Positions 18,225-26,981 of a DNA stretch of 64,000 nt are shown one piece after another. Origin of the DNA: Ilyomonas limi (GTDB lineage: Bacteria > Bacteroidota > Bacteroidia > Chitinophagales > Chitinophagaceae). A program made the position numbers and the translations under genes. The stretch lies in assembly GCF_005233845.1 (NCBI RefSeq), contig NZ_SZQL01000014.1, positions 118,637 to 182,636 on the forward strand, in the 5' to 3' direction. Within the stretch, counting starts at the first letter, position 1; each line of letters opens with the position of its first letter. The notes beneath the pieces are model-generated. The model was given only the letters and a program-made list of their open reading frames with translations, had not been told where the DNA came from and made no database searches.

Positions 18225-18938
18225 ATGAAATATATTTTAGGAATAGTGTTGATGATGAGTGCGTTAATTACCAAAGCACAAAACCTGGTGTACGATGCCA
18301 ATGCAGAAGTGCGCAAAGTAGATGCGTTTAAAGGCGTGAGTGCAGGTGGTGGCATTACCGTGTATTTGTCGCAAGGCACCGAGCAGGCGGTAGCCGTAAG
18401 CGCCGAAGACCCAAAGTATGTAAGTAAAATAAAAACAGAGGTAAAGAATGGCGTATTGCGGATTTATGTAGATGCCGGTATGTGGAATAACTGGAACTGG
18501 GGCAATAAAAAAATAAAAGCGTATGTAACCGTTACTCAATTGAACAGCCTTGAATTTTCAGGTGGCTCTATAGGTAAAGCAGTGGACCCGATCAATGTAA
18601 ATGACCTGAACGCTGAATGCCACGGCGGCAGCATTATCACGGGTGAATTTAAAGGCAATAATCTAAACCTTGATCTGAGTGGTGGCAGCATTGCCAACCT
18701 GCAAGGTGCTTTTACCAGTGCTTCTGTAGATGCGAGCGGTGGTGCTATTTTAAACGGTTTTGATGCAACGGTAGAAACCTGCATTGCCGATGCTTCCGGC
18801 GGGTCTATTATAAATGTGAGTGTAAATAAAGAACTGAGTGCCGATGCAAGCGGTGGCAGTATTGTGAATTATAAAGGGAGCGGTATTATTAAAAGAGTAG
18901 ATACCAGCGGCGGCAGTACCATCAGGAAAAAAGATTAA
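18225..18938 (+). CDS. GIN-domain (DUF2807) secreted protein
   Basis: The 237-residue product has a signal peptide (1-18, ending TKAQ) and a DUF2807 'head GIN' domain. The domain starts with the typical VRKVDAFKGVSAGGGITVYL and continues as a right-handed beta-helix in which the motif SGGS recurs about every 20 residues (LSGGSIANL, DASGGAILNG, DASGGSIINV, DASGGSIVNY, DTSGGSTIRK). Such proteins are periplasmic or surface putative adhesins or sensors of unknown role. It is divergent from the thiamin receptor unit and 48 bases upstream of the initiator tRNA. Confidence 0.9.
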   Translation: MKYILGIVLMMSALITKAQNLVYDANAEVRKVDAFKGVSAGGGITVYLSQGTEQAVAVSAEDPKYVSKIKTEVKNGVLRIYVDAGMWNNWNWGNKKIKAYVTVTQLNSLEFSGGSIGKAVDPINVNDLNAECHGGSIITGEFKGNNLNLDLSGGSIANLQGAFTSASVDASGGAILNGFDATVETCIADASGGSIINVSVNKELSADASGGSIVNYKGSGIIKRVDTSGGSTIRKKD

Positions 18939-18945
18939 AATAAGT

Positions 18946-18976
18946 TTTGAGTATTGGCTGCACAGTTGTATATTTG
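18946..18976 (+). promoter_or_regulatory. Bacteroidota-type promoter for tRNA-fMet
   Basis: TTTG at 18946-18949, a 19-base spacer and TATATTTG at 18969-18976 match the -33/-7 consensus (TTTG-N19-TAnnTTTG) exactly. The predicted start, about 18982, is five bases before the tRNA. Confidence 0.85.
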
Positions 18977-18986
18977 CAACCCAAAT

Positions 18987-19058
<72 letters not shown>

Positions 19059-19059
19059 C

Positions 19060-19097
19060 AAAATAAAAAGCCTCACAGATGTGAGGCTTTTTATTTT
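19060..19097 (+). terminator. Terminator of tRNA-fMet
   Basis: Perfect 17-bp stem 19060-19076 / 19081-19097 with loop AGAT; core AAAAAGCCTCAC / GTGAGGCTTTTT. Confidence 0.93.
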
Positions 19098-19791
19098 AGA
19101 TACACTGTGTATATTCTTCATTCTCCTAAATACAATAAAATTTTCATAGGCTTCCCTCCAATTTTATAAAAGTTTTTAGCTCATAGAATTAGGTGCTAAA
19201 AGTTGGACTATAAAATTTATCCCCTGAACATTGTTGCAAACAGAAATACCTTAAACTAAAGTAAAATCCATGGAGAGAAAAAGAGTTGAACATAGAAAGC
19301 AACAGAGAGGAGATTCGCACGCATTTCTTACAATGGTAACCTGCCCGGATAGTATCTGCCAGAGGCGCTCGGTAGTTTAAACTCGCCTCTCGCAATGATA
19401 AAAAGGTTAATGTTTTAAAAATCAATTATTTAGCTGCTGCAAGATAAATAAAGCAGCAGCTAATGTATAGTTTTGCTTATTCTCCATTCAAATGCTATAT
19501 AGTCCCTTTTATAAGCAACTGATTTCTCATTTTGCAACTATTTTCCCAATAATAGATTTCAAGGCTAACTATGTGGTTGTATAACTGATTCATTTTCAAT
19601 TAATATCAATATTGGCATTAGATTAGGAAATATACTGGCACGTTAATGATTGGCAAACAGTATTAGTACATATGAATTCAATATCGAATAACTAAATATT
19701 AGCTTATACAGTATCTGCCATTTTTAGTAAACATTATCCATTAAACAGAATAATTGTAAGAAAAGCCAATTCTATTTTTAAAATCAATATC
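19098..19791. other. Long intergenic region upstream of the LruC-domain gene
   Basis: About 690 bases, AT-rich, without a credible gene. A 78-codon minus-strand frame (19189-19425) has no start context or family resemblance and is not called. The region probably includes the long leader and promoter of the next gene. Confidence 0.5.
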
Positions 19792-21855
19792 ATGAAGAAG
19801 TATTATGCAGCACTCCTGTTTGGATCTGCCATTACCCTTATTGTTTCCTGCAAAAAAGAATCAGGAAGTCCTGAGATTAATCAGCCGGAGACAGAAAAAA
19901 TTGCTCCCAATAGTTTCAATTTTTCTACCTCCAAAGAAGTAGCTATTGATATAAAACTGCTTACAAACGATAACCAGCCAATATCAGGTGTATTGGTAAA
20001 CGTGTATTCATCACCTGCAGGTAAAGATGATAAATCATTGCTGTCTGTATTAAGTGGCCGCGATGGTTCGGTGAAAGCTACTGTTAGCATTCCTGCTTAC
20101 CTGAATACTTTGTACATAGATCCCTCTTATATCGGTTTAATACACAATGCCAAAGCTGTAATTAATGGCAGCAGCATTGTAGGTGTTATTGGCGGCAATA
20201 GTGGCTTTGGCGGCGATATTGTAACTAACGATAGCCAGGAGCCATTAACTGCAAGCAATATTACAGCAGGCAGAAGCATAACTGGCAGAGGTGCTACTTC
20301 TACCAAATATGATTATATTCCTTACGATGTAAATGGGCGCCCTACCAATCTGGTAAGTCCATCGGATATTATATCATCAACCTTGCTTTCTTACATTAAT
20401 ACTTCGCTGCCGGAAGCAAAGCCAGTACCCACCTACCATCCTGATTATCTAAATGCAGGTGCAGTGAATGACATCAATATTGTAAAGAAAGCAGATGTGT
20501 GGGTTACATTTGTAAGTGAAGGTGCAGGCTATTACAACACTTTAGGCTATTATACTTATCCTACCAATGATCCTCCTGCTACCCAGGCAGATATAGACTC
20601 TATTCATATCATTCTGCCGAATGCATCTCTTTCCGGCTCAGGTGGTGCTATGCGTTCAGGTGATAAGGTATATTTAGGTCGTTTTAACCCCGGCATATCA
20701 GTTGGCTTTGTATTGCTGCAGGATGCCTGGAATGCAAATAACAGGAAAATAAATACCAATGCAGTTAAATTTTTTACACATGATAATTTGAATACAACAG
20801 AAACAAATTCATCAATGACAAGACATGCCGTATTGTTGTACGATGACGTAAACAAATTATTTCTTACCGGCTTTGAGGACCAAACACGTACTGGTGATGG
20901 CAGTGATAACGACTTCAATGATCTGATTTTTTATACCACTTCCAACCCCGTAGAAGCTATCTCAACAGAAAATGTAAATTCTATTGATAAGCCGAACGAC
21001 AAGGATGGAGATGGTGTAACAGATCTGAATGACAAATTCCCTACTGATCCTGCCCGTGCTTATATTCAGTACTACCCTGCGGAAAGCATTTGGGGCACTC
21101 TTTCCTTCGAAGACCTTTGGCCTTCCACCGGTGACTACGACTTGAATGATATGGTAGTAGGCTATCGCTATAAATACATCAAAAACGCACAAAACAATAC
21201 GGTTGAGATGTATGGTGATTATGCTGTACGTGCTATTGGAGCTACCTTTATCAATGGCTTTGGCGTGCAGCTACCTGTTGCATCCAGCAAAGTAAAGACA
21301 TTAACCGGGCAAAAACTGATAGCTAATTACATCTCCAGCAATGCCAATGGTACCGAAGCAGGACAAACCAATGCAGTAATCATTCCTTTTGATGATACCC
21401 GTGCACTGTATCCTTCCGGAGGTTTTTTAAATGTGGCTACAGGGGCGTTATACGCCAGTGCAGATACTGCACATGTATATATCGGCTTTACTTCGCCATT
21501 AACAAGCACCGAGCTATCTGCAGGTATGTACAATCCTTTCCTTATCAGTAACCAGCGTCGTGGCTATGAAGTGCACTTAGCCGGTTGCAAACCTACCGAC
21601 AAAGCTGACAAAACTTTGTTTGGTACTGGTCAGGACAATTCCAGTGTATCAAATAACAGGTATTATTTAAGTGCGCAAAACTGGCCCTGGGCTTTAAGTT
21701 TTGTTGAGGATTTTGATTATCCTACCGAAACGGACAACATTTCTAAAGCTTATTTAAACTTTCTTACCTGGGCGCAAAGTGGTGGCACGCAGTATGCAGA
21801 TTGGTACGCAAATATATCTGGCTACCGCAATAGCAACTACATCTACCATAAATAA
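19792..21855 (+). CDS. LruC-domain lipoprotein with DUF4114 and Ca-binding repeat
   Basis: The 687-residue exported lipoprotein has lipobox IVSC (Cys 20). In order, there is an N-terminal domain with a carboxypeptidase-regulatory-like strand region (VAIDIKLLTNDNQPISGVLV), a DUF4114-like segment (LFLTGFEDQTRTGDGSDNDFNDLIF, about residues 358-382) and a thrombospondin-3-like calcium motif (DKDGDGVTDLNDKFPTDP, about 404-421). A C-terminal LruC domain follows, with the hallmark FEDLWPSTGDYDLNDMVV. LruC-domain proteins are known in Leptospira and Bacteroidota and are surface or outer-membrane associated with unknown role. It is monocistronic with a terminator after it. Confidence 0.9.
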   Translation: MKKYYAALLFGSAITLIVSCKKESGSPEINQPETEKIAPNSFNFSTSKEVAIDIKLLTNDNQPISGVLVNVYSSPAGKDDKSLLSVLSGRDGSVKATVSIPAYLNTLYIDPSYIGLIHNAKAVINGSSIVGVIGGNSGFGGDIVTNDSQEPLTASNITAGRSITGRGATSTKYDYIPYDVNGRPTNLVSPSDIISSTLLSYINTSLPEAKPVPTYHPDYLNAGAVNDINIVKKADVWVTFVSEGAGYYNTLGYYTYPTNDPPATQADIDSIHIILPNASLSGSGGAMRSGDKVYLGRFNPGISVGFVLLQDAWNANNRKINTNAVKFFTHDNLNTTETNSSMTRHAVLLYDDVNKLFLTGFEDQTRTGDGSDNDFNDLIFYTTSNPVEAISTENVNSIDKPNDKDGDGVTDLNDKFPTDPARAYIQYYPAESIWGTLSFEDLWPSTGDYDLNDMVVGYRYKYIKNAQNNTVEMYGDYAVRAIGATFINGFGVQLPVASSKVKTLTGQKLIANYISSNANGTEAGQTNAVIIPFDDTRALYPSGGFLNVATGALYASADTAHVYIGFTSPLTSTELSAGMYNPFLISNQRRGYEVHLAGCKPTDKADKTLFGTGQDNSSVSNNRYYLSAQNWPWALSFVEDFDYPTETDNISKAYLNFLTWAQSGGTQYADWYANISGYRNSNYIYHK

Positions 21856-21876
21856 TAAACAGATTGATACAACATA

Positions 21877-21917
21877 TAAAGAGCTGCTCACTACCGGGCA
21901 GCTCTTTATTATTTATT
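21877..21917 (+). terminator. Terminator of the LruC-domain gene
   Basis: Stem 21877-21887 / 21898-21908 (TAAAGAGCTGC / GCAGCTCTTTA), 11 bp, 10-base loop, followed by TTATTTATT. Confidence 0.8.
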
Positions 21918-22040
21918 ACCGTTTAAGCAAGAAAGCAGTTTTTAAGCCAATTTAGTTTCACTCTCAAAATAGAAGAACCAAATTGTTCAAGGTGGATATT
22001 GGTCTTATCCGCCTTTGTCTTAATGAAGTTAGAATAGTGT

Positions 22041-22096
22041 AAATAAAAAGCCCACAGTGGAAACTGCAGGCGTTGCTAACCTATGAAAAACACCAA
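22041..22096 (-). repeat. Dispersed element, copy 1 (conserved block plus hairpin)
   Basis: Read on the minus strand, the block 22096-22074 (TTGGTGTTTTTCATAGG...) is identical over 23 nt to 31599-31577. It is followed by a 9-bp hairpin (22071-22063 / 22058-22050) and TTTTTATTT, the form of a terminator. The hairpin arms differ from copy 2 but stay paired. Confidence 0.6.
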
Positions 22097-22142
22097 GTTT
22101 ATATCAGCATTTGTTTGATCTCTCCGTATTGGGAGTCAATTA

Positions 22143-22171
22143 AAAAGAGCATGTGTGAAATCGTGCTCTTA
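22143..22171 (-). terminator. Hairpin with minus-strand T-tract
   Basis: Stem 22145-22153 / 22162-22170 (AAGAGCATG / CGTGCTCTT, one G-U), 8-base loop; on the minus strand it is followed by TTTTTAATT. No annotated minus-strand gene feeds it, so it hints at an unannotated transcript. Confidence 0.5.
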
Positions 22172-22787
22172 CACTTAATATCATACTTGGCTGCCAACAT
22201 TAATACCATTGAATAAACAACTGAAAGCCAATGACTTAATCGCCTGTATAGTCATATATTTATCCAGGTTTGGGAAAGTTGTTTCAAATAAGGATGGAAT
22301 ATGGCGTAGGCGAAATTGTTATCGTGGGTATGTACAATAAAGCTGTGGATAAGGAGATACAAGAGTAAGTATGCATGAATCTTTTTAGTACATGTAAGAT
22401 TCGTTTGCTTTCTATCTTCAACAGCAGCGAGAAAACAGATTTCCTTGTGCCCTCAAAAAGTAGTAAAAATAAAGTCAGGTTTTATGAGGTCCATTCGCGC
22501 ATTTACCCTCTGAAAACTCAAATACTGCTGCTATAAGCATGTGCCAACTCCATATATGCTGCCTGGCAATGGGTACAACAAAGATTTTGACACAATCATA
22601 TTGCGGAACTGATTGTCTGTAAAAATTCAGAATCCAAATATTTATAGGAATTTTTAAAAGAATTTTTAATTGTATGTAACCTTTAAAATACTCACTCACT
22701 CTTTTGTTGAATGCTGGTGAAACTATCTGAATAAAAAGCGTTCATCAAGACTGACCTAAATAATCTTTCAATATTAAATACTTTTTT
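22172..22787. other. Intergenic region upstream of the di-haem cytochrome
   Basis: AT-rich, no credible gene. A minus-strand frame at 22475-22699 lacks family features and is not called. Confidence 0.4.
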
Positions 22788-24125
22788 ATGCGCTATCAAA
22801 AACAAACGATGGTCATACTATCATTATCGTTACTGCTTGTCATAGCACTTATACAATGTACCAAAACGTTACCTGTAGATGAAAATGATGGCGGGCGATT
22901 AGATGCAAATGATGCAAAACGATTACCTGATTACTCATTGGTTAACCAGGGAAAAGAAATTTTCCGTTTTGATGCTTTTGGTGATGAAGATTATTGGAGC
23001 GGGGAGCTGCACATTGATAAAGCCATAGCAGGTGCCGCTAACGGCGGCTTTGGTACGGGTGTTAGCCCTAATGCGGCTCTGGCTGTTGGGTTGAAAGTAG
23101 ATGTAGATGCATTACCTCCTGAAGTACTTGCAGGCATACAATCAGGAACAGTTGACCTTGATGATCCGGCTACAACCATTACGCTGTTAAAGCTAAATTC
23201 AGTAGTTGGGGTAAAAGGCAACTTTAATGCTGATGGCGGATTAAAATCTATTGGTATTACCTGCGCTTCCTGCCATTCAACCGTTGATAATTCCTTTGCG
23301 CCCGGCATTGGCAAGCGGCTGGATGGATGGCCTAACAGAGACCTGAATGTAGGTGCCATTATTTCGCTTACGGATAATGCACAGCCTATTGCCAACATGC
23401 TGCATGTAGACGAGCCTACACTAAGACTTGTATTGAGCTTGTGGGGCCCCGGTAGGTTTCCCGCCATTCTTTTTATGGATGGAAAGGCATTTCGTCCGGA
23501 CGGAAAAATTGCAGCCAACCTTATCCCTGCTGCTTTTGGTTTAAAAGATGTGCATCTTACAACTTATACGGGATGGGGTGATATCAGCTATTGGAATGCA
23601 TTTGTAGGCAATCTGGAAATGCATGGTAAAGGAAATTTCTTTGACCCCCGGCTGAATAATCCGGAAAAGTATCCTATTGCAGTGGAAAATGGCTTCTATC
23701 ATGTAACCAATCATCCTGATCTAATCACCCGCAAATTGCCTGCGCTTCGCGCTTATCAACACTCTATTGCTGCTCCTAAGCCTCCTGCCGGCAGCTTCGA
23801 TCCGATAGCAGCAAATCGCGGAAAAGCAATATTTCTAACAAAGGCAAATTGTGTTACCTGCCACGCTGCTCCATTGTTTGCTGATAACAAACTTCACACG
23901 GCAGCAGAAATCGGAATTGATGATTTTGAGGCTAAACGCTCACCAACGGGTAAGTACAGGACTATGCCTTTGGGTGGCTTATTTGCCAAAGCAACAGGTG
24001 GTTACTATCATGATGGAAGATTTGCTACACTGGATGAGGTTGTTGATCATTACAATAAGCATTTCTCATTACGTCTTACATCTGCTGAGAAGCAGGATTT
24101 GGTAGAATATTTAAAATCGTTGTAG
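22788..24125 (+). CDS. Di-haem c-type cytochrome lipoprotein (MauG/CCP-like)
   Basis: The 445-residue exported protein has lipobox IQC (Cys 24). It has two c-haem sites, CASCH (about residues 160-164) and CVTCH (about 355-359). The C-terminal domain ends with a typical cytochrome-c/peroxidase layout: MPLGGLFAKATGGYYHDGRFATLDEVVDHY, in which the methionine may be an axial ligand. The architecture resembles the MauG/cytochrome c peroxidase superfamily or related thiosulfate-dehydrogenase-like cytochromes; the reaction cannot be told from sequence. The ECF-sigma-like gene 135 bases downstream may be unrelated. Confidence 0.85.
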   Translation: MRYQKQTMVILSLSLLLVIALIQCTKTLPVDENDGGRLDANDAKRLPDYSLVNQGKEIFRFDAFGDEDYWSGELHIDKAIAGAANGGFGTGVSPNAALAVGLKVDVDALPPEVLAGIQSGTVDLDDPATTITLLKLNSVVGVKGNFNADGGLKSIGITCASCHSTVDNSFAPGIGKRLDGWPNRDLNVGAIISLTDNAQPIANMLHVDEPTLRLVLSLWGPGRFPAILFMDGKAFRPDGKIAANLIPAAFGLKDVHLTTYTGWGDISYWNAFVGNLEMHGKGNFFDPRLNNPEKYPIAVENGFYHVTNHPDLITRKLPALRAYQHSIAAPKPPAGSFDPIAANRGKAIFLTKANCVTCHAAPLFADNKLHTAAEIGIDDFEAKRSPTGKYRTMPLGGLFAKATGGYYHDGRFATLDEVVDHYNKHFSLRLTSAEKQDLVEYLKSL

Positions 24126-24260
24126 TTGTATCCTTTTGCTTATAAGGTTGAAGTGGCCTTTATTAATTGTTGCTTCAACCTCCGGTAAGCAAACAGGTTG
24201 AATACCTTCCTGTAGTAATTTCTTCAACTATTCACCATTTCATTACGTAAGTATTTCAAT

Positions 24261-24740
24261 ATGGAACCATTGTCTAATACTATTCAGTTGTTTTCTCTGC
24301 CAGGCTTGGCTCCTAAAGCATACAATAACCATGTTACAGAAACTGCTGCCGGCATTAAGGAGTACGAACCATTATTGTATAAAATAGCAAGTAGTTTTGG
24401 ATTTATTGATAATGAAACAATGGACCTTGTTCAACAGGTATGTTCTTGCTTTAATGTATATTGTACTAACCCGCAGAATGGCACTTCATTAAAAATCCGT
24501 TTATCGAAGTTCATGGTGCATCAATGTATTTTTAAAATAAGTAGCCAGTTATTCAGTCAAAATGTGGATGCAGAAAAACTAAGTGCTACAGATATGCCAC
24601 TTAGTTTTCGCTCTGTTTTTATATTGCACCATATTATTGGTTTTGATGAATATGAAATTGCTGAAATATTAAATACTAATCTGCTCCAGGTAAAACACAG
24701 ACTAAGTAAAGCCTTATTATTCATTAATAATCAGTATTGA
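24261..24740 (+). CDS. Divergent ECF-type sigma factor
   Basis: The 159-residue product has a weak region-2 match (YEPLLYKIASSFGFIDNETMDLVQQVCS, about residues 33-60). The region-4 helix-turn-helix is clearer: LSFRSVFILHHIIGFDEYEIAEILNTNLLQVKHRLSKAL (about 113-151), which resembles the LPxxxRxVFxLxxxxGxSxxEIAxxL pattern. It is shorter and more diverged than typical ECF factors, and no anti-sigma (FecR) gene adjoins. Function as a sigma factor is probable but not certain. Confidence 0.7.
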   Translation: MEPLSNTIQLFSLPGLAPKAYNNHVTETAAGIKEYEPLLYKIASSFGFIDNETMDLVQQVCSCFNVYCTNPQNGTSLKIRLSKFMVHQCIFKISSQLFSQNVDAEKLSATDMPLSFRSVFILHHIIGFDEYEIAEILNTNLLQVKHRLSKALLFINNQY

Positions 24741-24913
24741 TAGAGAAGTTGTTATTTCCATCATTAGGAGGTATGCCATATAGATTGCTTGTAAACTTCA
24801 ATTTCTTTACAACTATCATAGAGGTTTATCAGAATTTCTTCGGGATGCAAAAACAAAAACAAAGCGGAACTACTTTAGCATTTAATGGCAATAAGAAGTA
24901 ACAAAAGCCACTC

Positions 24914-25765
24914 TTACTTCAAAATAAGCACCGGCTTTTTTGCATTACGGTACAAAGCTTCTGAGATGCTTTTATGCGTAAGCGAATACAAAAAACTGTG
25001 CTTGCCCGGCAAGGCTACAATAAGCTGCGTATCATGCGTTCTGGAAAAATCTATAATGCCGTTGATAATATTCTTATCATTTGAATAATATACTTCATGG
25101 GGAAAATTTTGCAAGTATTGATGCAGCGCATTTTCTGCATTTTTAAATTCCTCATCGGGGTGCAGGTATCTTTCTTTTGGATCTACATTCAACACCAGCA
25201 ATTTTTTTTCTCTCCACTGTGGTGTGGTGGTTTGATAGCGGCGCAGTTTATTAAGCGAGTTGACGGTATTAAAATCAACTGGTACCAATGCCTGCTGCAC
25301 TGGCCGGTATTGATAGTGTGCCGGAACAATCAACGTGCGCACCGGACTTGTCTTAGCAATTTCAATCACATTGCCCGCAACAAAACTGTCGCTTGAATAA
25401 CTGTAATTATCGCTGCCTGCTACAATCAATTCCGGCTTTTCGTCTTCTATCATTTCAAGTATAGAACGCAACAGCGGCAGTTCACTCACCGCCAGCGATA
25501 CTTTTATGTCCGGTTCTACTTTAGCAATTAATTCCCGGCACATAGTCCTCAATTTTTGCATCGCTTCTTCCCGTTCTTTCACCAGGTAATCCTGGTTTAC
25601 ACGTACATAATCCACCGATGGTATCAGGCTGTCAAACATGGAATCGTACAACGTTTTCAGCAGTATAATGCGTTTATAATCGTACGCCTTGCCCCATTCC
25701 ACCGCATAGCTAACGGCGTTGTCTGATGTGGCAGTAAAATCAACAGGAACAAGCATCGTTTTCAT
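24914..25765 (-). CDS. Universal stress protein, tandem UspA domains
   Basis: The 283-residue protein has two UspA modules. The first starts at the N-terminus (MKTMLVPVDFTATSDNAVSYA, about 1-145) and includes IVAGSDNYSYSS; the second starts at QQALVPVDFNTVNSL (about 157). The nucleotide-binding G-2x-G-9x-G(S/T) pattern appears only partly (VAGSDNYSYSSDSFVAGNVIE), so ATP binding is uncertain. It is cytoplasmic and stands alone, transcribed away from era. Confidence 0.9.
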   Translation of the reverse strand: MKTMLVPVDFTATSDNAVSYAVEWGKAYDYKRIILLKTLYDSMFDSLIPSVDYVRVNQDYLVKEREEAMQKLRTMCRELIAKVEPDIKVSLAVSELPLLRSILEMIEDEKPELIVAGSDNYSYSSDSFVAGNVIEIAKTSPVRTLIVPAHYQYRPVQQALVPVDFNTVNSLNKLRRYQTTTPQWREKKLLVLNVDPKERYLHPDEEFKNAENALHQYLQNFPHEVYYSNDKNIINGIIDFSRTHDTQLIVALPGKHSFLYSLTHKSISEALYRNAKKPVLILK

Positions 25766-25916
25766 AATGCAATCTTTTAATCGTCCGTAATTCTTTTAGT
25801 TATTCTTTCGTTATCCGGCATTAACAAGCAAGCATTGTATTGCTGCCTTTCAAAGTTACCACAGTTATTCATTGTATGTACAAAAAAGCATTATCATACA
25901 CACCCATATCCGGTGT

Positions 25917-25924
25917 TATCTTTG
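25917..25924 (+). promoter_or_regulatory. Probable -7 element upstream of era
   Basis: TATCTTTG matches TAnnTTTG; no TTTG at the -33 position. Start site would be about 50 bases before the era ATG. Confidence 0.45.
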
Positions 25925-25982
25925 ACGTAATAAAGGAAATGCTTTATTTACAGAACATGCATCTCCTTATAAAATCTCACCT

Positions 25983-26855
25983 ATGAAAGCAGGCTTTGTA
26001 AATATTTTTGGTAAGCCCAATGCTGGTAAAAGCACCTTGCTAAATGCATTACTGGGCGAAAAGCTGGCTATTGTATCCAGCAAAGTGCAAACTACCCGGC
26101 ACCGCATAAAAGGTTTTTTAAATAAAGCGGGTGAATACCAGATTATCTTTTCGGATACACCCGGTATTATTGAACCTAAGTATAAACTGCACGAAAAAAT
26201 GATGCAGAGTGTAAAAAGTGCATTGGAAGATGCCGATGTTGCCTTACTGCTGGTGGATATAAAAGATAATCTGGAAGAATGTGATACCCTGTTTACTTCA
26301 TTGAAGTTAAAGGTGCCTGCAATTGTAGTAATTAATAAAACAGATGCGGTACGGCCAGCTCAGGCAGAAGCTGCAAAAGCTTTTTTTGCCCAACAACCTT
26401 ATTGCAAAAAAGTAGTGGCTATTGCTGCTTTGCAGCAAAGCAATCTGCAGGAATTGTTAGATGCTATTCTTGATTTACTGCCCGATGGCGATGCTTTTTA
26501 TAATGAAGAAGACTTAACTGATTTGCCCACTAAATTCTTTGCAGGTGAAATGGTGCGCGAAAAAATTTATGAGTTGTTTGGCGATGAGATACCTTATCAT
26601 ACTACAGTGTTGGTGAATGAGTTTAAAGAAAAAGAAACCCTGATAAAAATACAGGCCGACATTATTGTGCAGCGCGAAACACAAAAAGTTATTTTAATAG
26701 GCGAAGGTGGAAAAATGATTAAGAAAATCGGTTCACTGGCACGTGCCGATATTGAATCGTTTTTGCAGCGTAAAGTATTTCTCGAGCTATTTGTAAAAGT
26801 GCGCCCCAGGTGGCGTGACAATGAATTGTTTTTGAAAGAGTATGGATACCATTGA
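25983..26855 (+). CDS. era: GTPase Era
   Basis: The 290-residue ribosome-assembly GTPase (16S rRNA 3' end processing). Motifs are G1 GKPNAGKST (residues 10-18), G3 DTPG (about 59-62), G4 NKTD (about 119-122) and a C-terminal KH domain (VQRETQKVILIGEGGKMIKKIG, about 226-247). Full length; the first in-frame ATG is used. It precedes der by 126 bases, a common arrangement in this phylum. Confidence 0.97.
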   Translation: MKAGFVNIFGKPNAGKSTLLNALLGEKLAIVSSKVQTTRHRIKGFLNKAGEYQIIFSDTPGIIEPKYKLHEKMMQSVKSALEDADVALLLVDIKDNLEECDTLFTSLKLKVPAIVVINKTDAVRPAQAEAAKAFFAQQPYCKKVVAIAALQQSNLQELLDAILDLLPDGDAFYNEEDLTDLPTKFFAGEMVREKIYELFGDEIPYHTTVLVNEFKEKETLIKIQADIIVQRETQKVILIGEGGKMIKKIGSLARADIESFLQRKVFLELFVKVRPRWRDNELFLKEYGYH

Positions 26856-26981
26856 GCTAAAAGGTCGTAAAAATATGTAAGGTATACCTGTATGCTCATT
26901 CATTCACCAGGGATAGTTCTCTAATTTACAATTCAACATTCACAATAGTGATTACCTGCAACTTATACTTACTTTTGCAAT

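Noticed and set aside
19189..19425. 78-codon minus-strand frame in the gap after tRNA-fMet
   Set aside because: No start context or family resemblance; treated as non-coding.
24773..24901. Short 42-codon plus-strand frame after the sigma-factor gene
   Set aside because: GGAGG lies only one base before the ATG, too close for a ribosome site, and the peptide resembles nothing; translation is not supported.
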